Below the pieces are notes generated by a model. The model saw only the letters and a program-made list of their open reading frames with translations, had not been told where the DNA came from and made no database searches. From Deltaproteobacteria bacterium (GTDB lineage Bacteria > Myxococcota_A > Polyangia > Polyangiales > JADJMO01), in NCBI GenBank assembly GCA_016182965.1, contig JACPFM010000045.1:1-37614 (forward strand): DNA of 37,614 nucleotides, given 5' to 3'. Numbering within the stretch: position 1 is the stretch's first letter; the number at the start of each line of letters is the position of its first letter. Below are positions 10,991 through 21,272 of this stretch, piece after piece. Both the position numbers and the translations under genes were made by a program.

Positions 10991-13084
10991 ATGGCTCATC
11001 TCGCACGTCGATCCGGGGTTGCCGGCGCTGTCCTCCTGTTGCTCGCCGGATGCGGCTCGAGCGAAGAGAACAACACGGGCGGTCCGGGGGGGCCCGATAG
11101 CGGTGTCGTCCTCGAGAACAGCCTGATCACCTGCCAGGACGGCAAGGACAACGACGGCGATCTCCGCATCGACTGCGCCGACGACGACTGCAAGGCGCTC
11201 GTCATCTGCAACCCGACCGACGGGGGCACCGACGGCGGGGGGGGCGTCTGCAGCAACTGCAACGACGGCCTCGCCTGCACGATCGACGACTGCAACACCA
11301 CCACCCGCGCGTGCTCCTACTCCATCAAGGCGGGGACCTGCGCCATCGAAGGCCGGTGCTACGCCGACGGCGACAAGAACGGTTCGCAGTGCGAGGTGTG
11401 CGATCCGAGCAAGAGCCGCGGTTCGTGGACGCCGATCGTCGGTGGCTGCACGATCGGCAGCTACTGCTACCGCAAGGGGGAGAAGAGCCCCGACTCCTGC
11501 TCGGTGTGCGATCCGAGCCGCTCGGCGACCTCCTGGAGCCCGAACCCGAACATCGGCTGCACGGTGGGCGGCCGCTGCTACGCGGACGGCGAGCGCGACA
11601 CGACGGGCTGCCAGATGTGCAAGACCGCCACGTCCACGACCAGCCTCAGCCCGGCGCCCTACGCCTGCAGCATCGGCGGTCAGTGCTTCGCCGCCGGCGA
11701 CAAGCACCCGACGGCCGCCTGCACCTCGGTCACCTGCGACCCGTTGGTGAGCACGTCGACGTGGACCGTCAGCGGAAGCGAGTGCCTCATCGGGGGCACG
11801 TGCTACGCCGCGGGTGACGAGAGCCCCGACGGCTGCTCGAAGTGCCTCCCCTCGCAGTCGAAGACCTCGTGGACGTCGTCGACCTTCGGCTGCCGGATCG
11901 GCGGCATGTGCTACGCGGAGGCCGAGAAGCACCCGAGCCCGACCTGCACGTCGGTCGTGTGCAGCAGCCTCGTCAACAACAGCGCCTGGACGATCTCCGG
12001 CGACGAGTGCCTGATCTCCGGCATCTGCCGGCAGCGCGGCGACAAGACGTCGAACGGGTGCCAGGAGTGCAACCCGACGCTGTCGAAGACGAACTGGTCG
12101 TCGGTCACCTCCGGGTGCACCATCTCCGGCAGCTGCTACGCGAACGGCAGCAAACACCCGAGCGCCAGCTGCAAGACCACCAGCTGCAACATCCTCCTCT
12201 CCTCGTCGAACTGGACCATCTCCGGCAGCGAGTGCCTGATCGGCGGCACGTGCTACGCCGCGGGCGAGAAGTCGCCGGACGGATGCCAGGAGTGCAACCC
12301 GACCCTCTCGAAGACCGCGTGGTCGCCGTCGGCGAGCTCCTGCATCATCGGCGGCATCTGTTACGCCAACGGCGCCGCGCACCCGAGCTCGTCCTGCCTG
12401 CCGTACTCCGTGACCTGCAACTCCTCGATCAGCAAGACCGCGTGGACGGTCGGCAGCGGCGGGTGCGCGATCGGCAGCCAGTGCTACGCGACGGGCGCGC
12501 TCGATCCGACGGGCTGCTCGAAGTGCGATCCGGCGGTGTCGAAGACCACCTGGACGCCGCAGGCCACGTGCACCCAGATCCTGATGGCTGCGCTCAACGA
12601 GGGGCATCAAGGAAACCTCGGGGGCATCGCCGGCGCCGACGCGCTCTGCGCGACGCAGGCGGCCGCCGCGGGGTATGGCGGAACATGGAAGGCGTTCCTC
12701 TCGAGCTCCACGCAGAACGTGAAGGACATCATCCCCATCGGCTCGGCGGGCGTGCCGGTGGTGAACCTCAACGGGCAGAACATGTACGCGTCGTGGAACG
12801 CGGCGTTCACGACGACCTCGTGGAGCTCGACGGCGAGCTACCTCTACGCGTTCAACGGCAAGACCGTCACCTCGGGGATGGCCTCGCCCGATTGGTACGA
12901 CGCCGACGGCTGGCACGGGTCGACCTCGTCGGGATACGTCAGCACCTACACCTGCAACGATTGGACGGACTCCACGACGTCCTTCCGCGGGCAGAACGGC
13001 GAGTGGGACCTCCGCGCGATGTTCAACGGGGAGCTCACCTACTGCTCGACGTACCTCGCGGTGGCGTGCGTGCGCCTGCCGTGA
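10991..13084 (+). CDS. lipoprotein with 11 Cys-rich repeats and a C-terminal endostatin-like domain
   Basis: The 697-residue secreted lipoprotein has signal VAGAVLLLLAGC. Residues about 45-75 carry a MopE-like motif (CQDGKDNDGDLRIDC). Eleven Cys-rich units follow, each of the form C-x-I-G-G-x-C-Y-A-x-G ... C-x-x-C ... S-K-T-x-W; from the fourth on, short (about 32) and long (about 38 residue) units alternate. From about residue 530 the sequence matches the collagen XVIII endostatin fold: ALNEGHQGNLGGIAGADALC, GTWKAFLSSSTQ, VPVVNLNGQ, SWNAAF, YAFNGKTV, a WHGS tetrapeptide, then TYTCNDW and CSTYLAVACV. Those cysteines are in the positions of endostatin's disulfides. It is probably a surface or matrix adhesin; function is inferred. 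ATG 10991 is chosen because of the GGGAGGA site and lipobox. Confidence 0.9.
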   Translation: MAHLARRSGVAGAVLLLLAGCGSSEENNTGGPGGPDSGVVLENSLITCQDGKDNDGDLRIDCADDDCKALVICNPTDGGTDGGGGVCSNCNDGLACTIDDCNTTTRACSYSIKAGTCAIEGRCYADGDKNGSQCEVCDPSKSRGSWTPIVGGCTIGSYCYRKGEKSPDSCSVCDPSRSATSWSPNPNIGCTVGGRCYADGERDTTGCQMCKTATSTTSLSPAPYACSIGGQCFAAGDKHPTAACTSVTCDPLVSTSTWTVSGSECLIGGTCYAAGDESPDGCSKCLPSQSKTSWTSSTFGCRIGGMCYAEAEKHPSPTCTSVVCSSLVNNSAWTISGDECLISGICRQRGDKTSNGCQECNPTLSKTNWSSVTSGCTISGSCYANGSKHPSASCKTTSCNILLSSSNWTISGSECLIGGTCYAAGEKSPDGCQECNPTLSKTAWSPSASSCIIGGICYANGAAHPSSSCLPYSVTCNSSISKTAWTVGSGGCAIGSQCYATGALDPTGCSKCDPAVSKTTWTPQATCTQILMAALNEGHQGNLGGIAGADALCATQAAAAGYGGTWKAFLSSSTQNVKDIIPIGSAGVPVVNLNGQNMYASWNAAFTTTSWSSTASYLYAFNGKTVTSGMASPDWYDADGWHGSTSSGYVSTYTCNDWTDSTTSFRGQNGEWDLRAMFNGELTYCSTYLAVACVRLP

Positions 13085-13132
13085 TGGCGCGGCGTCTGTG
13101 GCTCGGTCGCGACGGACGCGGCCGACCGAGCT

Positions 13133-14497
13133 TCAGCCGATCACCGCGGTGACGTTCCCTGCCTGGTCCTTGATCTCGGTGGGGAGGATCTCGAGCGTGA
13201 ACGAGGGCATCGCCTCGAAGCGGTAGACGCCGCGCGCGGGGTGCACCTTGCGGACGATCTCGCCGGCGAGCTCCGGTGTGGTGTCGATGGTCACCTCGCT
13301 CGCGTCGACGCTGAAGCCGGCCGCGTCCGTCGGACGGAACGAGACGATGTTGCCGCGCCCGAGCAGGCTGAACTCGCGGCCGAAGGGGATGCGACCCTGC
13401 ATCAGCGCGACCAGATCCTCGACGGCGATCGCGCCCATGCGCACGAGGACGCCCTCGTCGCCGTGCCCGAACTCGAGCTGGGTGGTGAAGCTCGCGGCCG
13501 AGGACGAGCCCTCGCGGACCGTGCGCTCCTCGACGACGGAGCGCGTCGTCGGATCGGCGAGGAGCGACCGACGATCGAGCGCGGTGATCATCAGCGGATC
13601 GCGCTCGGCGAGCAGCTCGAGCACGCCGATCGACGACCAGCGCTTGATCGCCTTCGCCTCGTCGCGCGTGATGCCGACCATCTGCAGGACCTCGACCGCG
13701 CCGAACGGCGTGTCGAGCTCGCCGAGCTCGGGGTCGAGCGCGAACGCGACGGAGTGGATCTCGGTGTCGGCGCCGAGCGCGATCGGTCCATTGAGCGGGA
13801 CGTGGTGCCCGACGCCGAACGGGTTGCCGGTGCGGAAGACGTACCGTGCGAGGTTCTGCAGGACGTTGCACGCCCAAGGCGGCGGCTCCTTCTCGTCGCC
13901 GCGCGCGAGCCGGAACGAGAGCTCGAACCCGAACCCGCTCGCCTCCGGATCGTCGGTCGACTTCTCGTGCAGATCGCTGAAGCCGTACGTGACGAAGTGC
14001 CAGTGCGGCGCGCCCCGCGCGCTCGCGAAGACGCTGATGCCCTCGAGCGGATCGTCGCCCCCCGCGATCGCCGGCAGCCGCGGCGCGTAGTGGAACGGTC
14101 GCGCGTCGCCGTAGAGCCGCGCGAGCGCCGCATCGATCGCCGCCCACCCCGGCGACTCGGCAGCCCACCTCTCCACGGCAGACCGCGCCCTCGTCGCCGC
14201 GCGCGCCCGCACCGGCCTCCGCGCCCCGGCCTTCGCCTTCGCCTTCGCGCCCGCCTTCGCCTTCGCGCCCGCTTTCGCCTTCGCGCCCGCTTTCGCGCCC
14301 GCTTTCGCCTTCGCGCCCGCTTTCGCTTTCGCCTTCGCGTTCGCGTTCGCCTTCGCGCCCGCCTTCGCCTTCGCCTTCGCCGCGCCCGCGCGGCGCGCGG
14401 ACGCCTTCACCGGCTCGTCCGCAGGCTTCTTCGCCGGTTTCTTCACCGGCTTCTTCGTCGCCTTCTTCGCGGGCTTCTTCGCCTTGCTGGCCGCCAT
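13133..14497 (-). CDS. Suppressor-of-fused (SUFU) domain protein with histone-H1-like N-terminal tail
   Basis: The 454-residue protein has a strongly basic tail (residues 1-105) of KKPAKK and KAKAGAKA repeats, resembling histone H1 or bacterial H1-like tails and likely to bind nucleic acid. Residues about 130-305 match the SUFU domain: PLEGISVFASARGAPHWHFV, TYGFSDLHEKS, SGFGFELSFRL, WACNVLQNLARYVFRTGNPF and VGHHVPLNGPI. Bacterial SUFU proteins are often immunity proteins of polymorphic toxin systems or stand alone. No toxin gene is adjacent, so the role is open. A further domain follows (about 310-454). ATG 14497 is preceded on its strand by a gap with no better start. It lies tail to tail with the endostatin-like gene and in the same direction as the AgmX-like gene. 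Confidence 0.85.
   Translation of the reverse strand: MAASKAKKPAKKATKKPVKKPAKKPADEPVKASARRAGAAKAKAKAGAKANANAKAKAKAGAKAKAGAKAGAKAKAGAKAKAGAKAKAKAGARRPVRARAATRARSAVERWAAESPGWAAIDAALARLYGDARPFHYAPRLPAIAGGDDPLEGISVFASARGAPHWHFVTYGFSDLHEKSTDDPEASGFGFELSFRLARGDEKEPPPWACNVLQNLARYVFRTGNPFGVGHHVPLNGPIALGADTEIHSVAFALDPELGELDTPFGAVEVLQMVGITRDEAKAIKRWSSIGVLELLAERDPLMITALDRRSLLADPTTRSVVEERTVREGSSSAASFTTQLEFGHGDEGVLVRMGAIAVEDLVALMQGRIPFGREFSLLGRGNIVSFRPTDAAGFSVDASEVTIDTTPELAGEIVRKVHPARGVYRFEAMPSFTLEILPTEIKDQAGNVTAVIG
14231..14380. repeat. low-complexity coding repeat of the H1-like tail
   Basis: Within the SUFU-domain gene, about 150 bases are built from degenerate GCCTTCGC, GCCCGC and TTCGCG units. They encode the Lys-Ala-Gly tail. 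Copy number of such a repeat is prone to slip, so tail length may vary between strains. Confidence 0.85.
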
Positions 14498-14538
14498 GGG
14501 CGGCAGGGTATCAAAACCCCGCCCCTCCACCGCGTCGA

Positions 14539-15411
14539 TCAGCTGCCCTTGAACACGAGCGGAACCGTCACGTCGACGCACCCGGCCGGTGCGTTGGCGA
14601 ACGTCTCGGACATCGTCTCGACGAGGCAGGACGTGAGGGACGGCCGCCCGAACGCGTCGTTGCCGGTCGTGACGCCGCACACGCTGCCGTCGCTCGCGAT
14701 GCGGACCGAGACCTGCATGGTGCCGGCCTTCAGGGTCGCCGGCTCGCCGGGCGCGGCGCCCTTCTTGAAGCAATGCGACGCGCGCATCGCGCGGCCGCGG
14801 AGCTCGTTCTTCAGCTCGTCGGACAGCTCGCCGTCGCACTCGTTCATGCACGACGAGTCGGAGAGCACCAGATCGTCCGGGACCTGGCGGTCGAAGGCGA
14901 TGGAGACGAGCACCTCGACCGGAGCCGGTCCGACCCCGCCCGCCGCATCGACCGCGGCGTAGGCGTCGCGCACGCACCCGCGCAGCCGGGCCGAGGCGTC
15001 GGTGCTCGTGTTCACCGTGGCCGACGCGACGCGACCCGGGGCGACCAGCTCGAGCCGCACCTCGATCGCCGGCGCGCCCTCGTGACCGGCGTCGATGGCG
15101 GCGCGGTAGCAGGCGTCGATCGCCGGCTGCACCGCGGCGAGGGCGCTCTCGGTGCCCTTGGGGAGCGCGCCTCCCTTGACCGTGCGCGGCTTGCCGAGGG
15201 TCGCGCCCGGCGCGGGCGCCGGATCGGGCAGCGGCGCAGGCGCCGCCGCCGGCGTCTCTTCCTTCTTCGGCGTCCGCGCGTCCTCGTCCCCCGCGCGCGC
15301 GGACGCGCCGGAGGCGAGCACCGCGCAGGCGGCGAGGGCCGCGAGCAGCGCGCGGCGGACGGTCAGGGGCGCGGCGGCCCTCGCGCGAGATCGGAGTCGG
15401 GGGACGTTCAT
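14539..15411 (-). CDS. exported protein with two AgmX/TonB-like C-terminal domains
   Basis: The 290-residue protein has an N-terminal signal (VRRALLAALAACAVLASG). An acidic and then Pro/Ala-rich linker (about residues 45-75) is followed by two related domains, each opening with a helix around a Cys (AVQPAIDACYRAAIDAG and RAMRASHCFKKGAAPG) and continuing with strands and a second Cys-bearing helix (RLRGCVRDAYAAV; SLTSCLVETM). This resembles the paired-Cys AgmX/PglI-type domain that Myxococcota use widely in envelope proteins. The start is ATG 15411; a longer in-frame version is possible but the signal peptide fits better here. A likely periplasmic protein of unknown role. A 101-base gap separates it from the divergent pccB gene. 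Confidence 0.75.
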   Translation of the reverse strand: MNVPRLRSRARAAAPLTVRRALLAALAACAVLASGASARAGDEDARTPKKEETPAAAPAPLPDPAPAPGATLGKPRTVKGGALPKGTESALAAVQPAIDACYRAAIDAGHEGAPAIEVRLELVAPGRVASATVNTSTDASARLRGCVRDAYAAVDAAGGVGPAPVEVLVSIAFDRQVPDDLVLSDSSCMNECDGELSDELKNELRGRAMRASHCFKKGAAPGEPATLKAGTMQVSVRIASDGSVCGVTTGNDAFGRPSLTSCLVETMSETFANAPAGCVDVTVPLVFKGS

Positions 15412-15512
15412 GACGGCAGTTCCTCGACGCGATCGTGCCGACCCGGGGCGCGACGGGGCCAACAAACACGCGCCCTCTCCCCCCGACCGGAGCGTCGTGG
15501 TAACGCCGGGCC

Positions 15513-17090
<1,578 letters not shown>

Positions 17091-17091
17091 C

Positions 17092-17103
17092 CTGCGATCG
17101 CAG
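17092..17103. repeat. perfect 12-bp palindrome after pccB
   Basis: CTGCGATCGCAG lies one base beyond the pccB stop codon and contains the octamer GCGATCGC. It is too short to be a convincing terminator on its own. Confidence 0.6.
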
Positions 17104-17165
17104 TCGCCTGCGTCGTTCCGGCATGCCCGGCGACGACCGACGCCCCCCGCGGTAACCTCCCTCCG

Positions 17166-17798
17166 ATGCGCGCGACGGTCCTGCTCGCACTGGCGCTCGC
17201 CGGGTGCACCGACGACACCCCGGCGCCGCGGCGCGCCGACGCGCTCGATTGCGTCTGGGTCGAGAGCGAAGACAACTGCTGGCGCGCCGCGGTGCTCGCC
17301 GTCGAGGTGTGTCTGGGCGCCCCGACCTCTCCCAAGGGCGAGCTCGCGGCCGACCTGAGGTCGTGCACCTACTCCGACGGACGGACGATCACCGGCACCG
17401 AGCCGCTGTTCGTGACCGATCCCAAGACCATCAACCGGCGCGACTTCGAGGCGAAGGGGCCCGGCGGCGCCTCCTGCGTGCGCTTCACCGAGCAGATCGT
17501 CCGAGCGGGCGACGGCGGCACCACCGGCGACGTGACGTCGCGCGACGTCACCATCGTGGCGCCGACCGGCACGCTGAGGTGGAACGTCGCCAACGGCCGC
17601 TCGCGCCTGACCTGTCCCGACGGCAAGACGTTCGACGGCGACGCGACCGACATCCGCGACTGCCTCTCGCCGAGCCGTCCCATCCCCGGCTACGCGTGGT
17701 CGAGCGACGGCACGCCCGCGACCGGCATGCGCGCGTCGTTCCAGCTGCTCGGCATGGCCGCGCCGATCTACGCTTGCGAGCTCCCCCCTCCGAAGTGA
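17166..17798 (+). CDS. unknown lipoprotein
   Basis: The 210-residue lipoprotein has signal MRATVLLALALAGC. The mature part has eight or so cysteines, suggesting disulfides, and a pattern of short strands (TLRWNVANGRSRLTCPDG). I do not recognise the family. It converges with the minus-strand lipoprotein that ends at 17803, and both share the style Cys-rich, about 200 residues, with a C at nearly the same spacing from the end. They may be distantly related. Confidence 0.75.
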   Translation: MRATVLLALALAGCTDDTPAPRRADALDCVWVESEDNCWRAAVLAVEVCLGAPTSPKGELAADLRSCTYSDGRTITGTEPLFVTDPKTINRRDFEAKGPGGASCVRFTEQIVRAGDGGTTGDVTSRDVTIVAPTGTLRWNVANGRSRLTCPDGKTFDGDATDIRDCLSPSRPIPGYAWSSDGTPATGMRASFQLLGMAAPIYACELPPPK

Positions 17799-17802
17799 CC
17801 GC

Positions 17803-18417
17803 TCAGCGTCCGGCGACGGTCCAGTCCTCGGCGCGACAGACGAACCGGCCGTCGAGGATGCGCACGCTCCCGCCGGTGGTCGCGTTGACGAGCGGCCCGC
17901 ACGCGAAACGTCCGCGCGCCTCGCCGGCGAGCACGCCGGACGGGTAGGGCGCGCCGGCGGGCGTGACGTCCCAGCGCTCGACCTGCAGCGTGCAGCCGTC
18001 ACCCGCTTGATAACAGGTGCGATCGCCGTCGCGGGTGCACGCCTGGATGTGCCCGCGATCGAACAGCCACGCGCGGCCGCCGTCGTCGAGCGTGTAGCCT
18101 CCGGCGCCGGCGAAGCGCTTCACCTTCAGGTACACGCCCGCTCCGTGCGCCTCGCCGTAGTTCTGCACCGCCGAGAGCACGAAGGTGTCACCGACCTGCG
18201 TGCAGGCGATGCGCGGGCCGCCGAAGGCGCCGTCGCCCACCATCAAGGTGGCGCTCCCGCTCTCGACGCTCTCGGTCGCCGTCGTGCGGTCGACCACGAT
18301 CGAGCGGACGCCGGAGATGGCGCCGTCGAGGCGGAAGGTGACGCGAAGCGGATCGCGGTCGCGATCGTCCCCGCAGCTCGCCAGGGCCAGCGCGCTCAGC
18401 ACGACGAGCTTCCTCAC
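17803..18417 (-). CDS. unknown lipoprotein, translationally coupled to the CapA-like gene
   Basis: The 204-residue lipoprotein starts at GTG 18417, giving signal MRKLVVLSALALASC. A strong AAGGAGGG lies a few bases upstream, inside the end of the CapA-like gene, and the start overlaps that gene's TGA (GTGA). The mature part has several Cys residues and beta-rich segments (GAGVYLKVKRFAGAGGYTL, RAWLFDRGHIQACTRDGDR). No known family recognised. Coupling to the CapA-like gene suggests a shared task at the envelope. Confidence 0.82.
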   Translation of the reverse strand: MRKLVVLSALALASCGDDRDRDPLRVTFRLDGAISGVRSIVVDRTTATESVESGSATLMVGDGAFGGPRIACTQVGDTFVLSAVQNYGEAHGAGVYLKVKRFAGAGGYTLDDGGRAWLFDRGHIQACTRDGDRTCYQAGDGCTLQVERWDVTPAGAPYPSGVLAGEARGRFACGPLVNATTGGSVRILDGRFVCRAEDWTVAGR

Positions 18418-20525
18418 GGTCCCTCCTTGGTCAGCGTGCGCACGGTGAGCGAGAGGGGCGTGGCTGCCTGGGTGCGCAGGAACTCGATCTGGTTGGGCAC
18501 CGGCAGCGGCGCGCGATCCCACGCCTGCCACTCGATCAGCCGGATTGCGTCCCAGTCGACGCAGTGCAGGTCGTCGTCGGGGCCGCTGCACCCTTCGGCG
18601 CGCGTCTCGTCGAGGTTCTCGAGCCGCACGTTGACGAACAGCGCGCCCTCCGGCGGCTTCGTCTCGGCGCAGAAGCAGGACCACTCCGAGGTCGGCGGCG
18701 CGTCGAGGATCGTCGCGGTGGCGATCGGCGGCGCGGCGGCCGCGACGTCGTTCCAGTACTCGACGAACGCGCGCGCGCGGGTCATCGAGTGGCCCTTCAC
18801 GCAGCCGCACAGCGAGTAGGTGCGCCCCGGGGCGACGCGGTGCCGGCCGGCCGAGTGGATCTTCGTCGGCGCAGACGAGGTGAGGTCGCGGCACATCCGG
18901 AGCGCGCGATCGCCGTCCTTCGGCGACTCCGACACGAGCCTCTGCGAACCCGAGACCTGGTTCCAGCCGATCACCCGTCCGTACGGCGCGCCGGCGAGAT
19001 CGTGCTCGAAGCTGCCGACGCCGAGCACCTCGCGCCCGAGCGAGACGCCGTCGCCGCTCGCCGACGCCAGATACCGGCCGCTCCGCAGCGTGTCCTCGAG
19101 CGAGAGCGTGGCGCCCACGCCGTCGCTGTCGGCCTGCGGCGTCAGCACGAGGACCTCGTCGCTCGCCGTCGTGGCGCCGGCCACGTCGACGCGGCCGTCG
19201 TCCAGGATCACCGCGCCGAGCGGCGCGCTGCGCTCGGCGAGCTCGCGCACGATGCGCTTCGCGAGCCGGCCGGTCGCCGGGTAGGGCACGTAGTCCTCGA
19301 GCCAGATCGGATCGACGGCGAAGGTCGAGACGCGCTCCGGCCCCGGCCCGGTGGAGACGCGCAGGAGCACGCTCCCCCAGGTCTCGCGGAAGTCCTGGTC
19401 GAACACCAGGTTGCCGAGGCTGTAGGCGATGAGCCTGCCGTTGTAGACCTCGAACGGCTGCAGCACGTGCGGGTGGTGGCCGACCACGATGTCGGCGCCG
19501 AGATCGACCGCGCGGTGCGCCGCGCGCTTCTGGCCGGCGGTCGGGTGGGGCAGGTACTCGTTGCCGGAGTGCAAGACGATGGCGACGCGATCGGAGTGCG
19601 GACGCAGCGCCTCGATGGCGGCGACGAGCTTCGCGTCGGCGAGCTTGGCCACGCCGCCTTTGTCTCCTACCGCGTCCTGATACGGCGGCTCGTCGGGGAG
19701 CGTCCCGTCGCCGGCCTGCACGCCGCAGATGCGCAGGCCGCAGAAGGGCGCGACGCCGAGCCGCAGGTCGCCCTTGGTGACCAGCAGCGGGCGATAGGCC
19801 TCGGTTTCGTTCATCCCCGCGCCGACCGTGAGGATCCCTGCGTTGCGCAGCACGTCGATGGTGGCGCGCATGCCGTCGTCGAAGAAGTCGTAGGTGTGGT
19901 TGTTCGCGAGGAGCGCCACGTCCGTCCCGAGCGCGTGGAGCGCCGCGACCGCCGTGGGCGGGCTGAGGAAGACGAACGGCTTGCTCGGATGGGCGACGCC
20001 CGACCACCCGAACGCGGTCTCGACGTTCGGCAGCGCGATGTCGGCGGCGCGGATCAACGGCCCGACGTGCCGCACCAGCGCCTCGAACGAGGCCGGATCG
20101 CGCGAATCGGCGAGCGCCCCCGAGCCGGAGCCGTCGCCCGTCGGGTCGAGGTAGCGACGCCCGAACATCACGTCGCCCGTGAACACGACCTCGGTCGCCC
20201 GCTGCGTGCCGACGCGGACCTGGAGCTGCCCGCTCGGCGACCGCGCCGGGAGGGCTCTCACGAGCTGGCCGCCGACGTGGACCTCGACCAGGACGCTGCC
20301 CCCCGGCACGTCGTCGACGACGAAACGGCCGCCCTCGCCCGTCAGGGTCGCCCGGTCGCCGACCCGCACCTCTGCCCCGACGATCGCCGCGCCGGACGCG
20401 TCGACGACGGCGCCCTCGACGCGCGCGGTGCTCCGTCCGAGCGGCGGCTCGGTCCGCTCCGCGGGGCACGCTCCGACGGCGAAGAGACCCAAGACGAGGA
20501 GGCTGCTCGTGATCGCGAATCGCAT
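18414..20525 (-). CDS. CapA-family (PGA-synthesis-like metallophosphatase fold) lipoprotein with N-terminal carboxypeptidase-regulatory-like and C-terminal jelly-roll domains
   Basis: The 703-residue protein has lipoprotein-type signal LVLGLFAVGAC. Residues about 35-110 look like a carboxypeptidase regulatory-like beta-sandwich (VEGAVVDASGAAIVGAEVRV). Residues about 115-420 form the CapA/PgsA-like calcineurin fold: VVFTGDVMFGRRYL, IALPNVETAF, DVALLANNHTYDFFDDG, VAIVLHSGNEY, DIVVGHHPHVLQPFEVYNG and IAYSLGNLVFDQ. The last 200 residues (from about 500) resemble a carbohydrate-binding jelly roll (SFEHDLAGAPYGRVIGWNQV ... DWDAIRLIEW) with extra cysteines. CapA homologues act in poly-gamma-glutamate capsule systems, but no capB/capC gene is present, so that role should not be assumed. 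ATG 20525 faces the divergent Tat-protein gene across about 155 bases that must hold both promoters. Confidence 0.88.
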   Translation of the reverse strand: MRFAITSSLLVLGLFAVGACPAERTEPPLGRSTARVEGAVVDASGAAIVGAEVRVGDRATLTGEGGRFVVDDVPGGSVLVEVHVGGQLVRALPARSPSGQLQVRVGTQRATEVVFTGDVMFGRRYLDPTGDGSGSGALADSRDPASFEALVRHVGPLIRAADIALPNVETAFGWSGVAHPSKPFVFLSPPTAVAALHALGTDVALLANNHTYDFFDDGMRATIDVLRNAGILTVGAGMNETEAYRPLLVTKGDLRLGVAPFCGLRICGVQAGDGTLPDEPPYQDAVGDKGGVAKLADAKLVAAIEALRPHSDRVAIVLHSGNEYLPHPTAGQKRAAHRAVDLGADIVVGHHPHVLQPFEVYNGRLIAYSLGNLVFDQDFRETWGSVLLRVSTGPGPERVSTFAVDPIWLEDYVPYPATGRLAKRIVRELAERSAPLGAVILDDGRVDVAGATTASDEVLVLTPQADSDGVGATLSLEDTLRSGRYLASASGDGVSLGREVLGVGSFEHDLAGAPYGRVIGWNQVSGSQRLVSESPKDGDRALRMCRDLTSSAPTKIHSAGRHRVAPGRTYSLCGCVKGHSMTRARAFVEYWNDVAAAAPPIATATILDAPPTSEWSCFCAETKPPEGALFVNVRLENLDETRAEGCSGPDDDLHCVDWDAIRLIEWQAWDRAPLPVPNQIEFLRTQAATPLSLTVRTLTKEGP

Positions 20526-20681
20526 GTCCCGGGCTAATCGATGGAGCGGAGCGCGTGGTCGTTGCTCGTCTCGTCCGCGGCAATCATCACCAATCGCGCA
20601 AGAGGCACGACGTCTCGTTCGTCGCGGCGTGGCGCTCGGCGCGATGTGGCGTCCTGCCGAGGCCCTGGTAGCCTCGTCGAG

Positions 20682-21272
20682 GTGACCGGACCGGCCCTCC
20701 CCCGGCGACGCTTCCTGAAGCTCGGTCTCGCCTCGGGCGCATTGTTCGCCGCCGGCGGCGTGGGACTCGGCTGGATGTCGCTCGGCTACGGACGGTTCCT
20801 CGACTGGAGGGACCGGCCGATCGCCCTCAGCACCAAGGAGTTCGCGATCGTGAAGGCGATCGTCCGCGCGTTCTTCCCCGCGGACGTGGACCTGCCCTCC
20901 GGCGAGTCGCTGCGCATCGCTCAGCGCGTCGACGAGGAGATCTGGGCCGCCGATCCCGCGGTCGCGCGCGACGTCACCTGGGGCCTGCAGCTGCTCGAGC
21001 ACGCGCCGCGCCTCTTCGGGATGCGAGGGCGGCTCACCGGCATGCCGGAGGAGAGGGCGGCCGAGTACCTGCAGCACGTGCTGCTCGGGCCGAACGAGCC
21101 GCTGCGCCAGATCGTGCTCGCGATCCGCCAGCTGACGACGCTGCTCTACTACGCGAACCCGTCCACGTGGCTGCCCATCGGCTACGACGGCCCGTTCGTC
21201 GAGCAGGCGGTGCCGCCGAAGACCCACGAAAAGTACCTGGCGCTCGTCGCAGGCGAGCGGGGCGAGCGATGA
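20682..21272 (+). CDS. Tat-exported small subunit of an FAD dehydrogenase (gluconate 2-dehydrogenase subunit 3 family)
   Basis: The protein carries a twin-arginine signal (PRRRFLKLGLASGALFAAGG). The mature part (about 150 residues) resembles the Gluconate_2-dh3 family of small subunits (FAIVKAIVRAFFPADVDLPS, WGLQLLEHAPRLFG, AAEYLQHVLLG). These escort or stabilise a flavoprotein that lacks its own signal, and the pair is exported together by Tat. The start is taken as GTG 20682, just before the Tat motif; an in-frame ATG at 20541 would add 47 unlikely residues. The stop overlaps the ATG of the GMC dehydrogenase gene (ATGA). Confidence 0.85.
   Translation: MTGPALPRRRFLKLGLASGALFAAGGVGLGWMSLGYGRFLDWRDRPIALSTKEFAIVKAIVRAFFPADVDLPSGESLRIAQRVDEEIWAADPAVARDVTWGLQLLEHAPRLFGMRGRLTGMPEERAAEYLQHVLLGPNEPLRQIVLAIRQLTTLLYYANPSTWLPIGYDGPFVEQAVPPKTHEKYLALVAGERGER

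Noticed and set aside
12607..12810. Minus-strand frame inside the endostatin-like domain
   Set aside because: Antisense of a conserved domain, without ribosome site.
18414..20525. Poly-gamma-glutamate capsule operon
   Set aside because: Only the CapA-like fold is present; no capB, capC or ligase gene.
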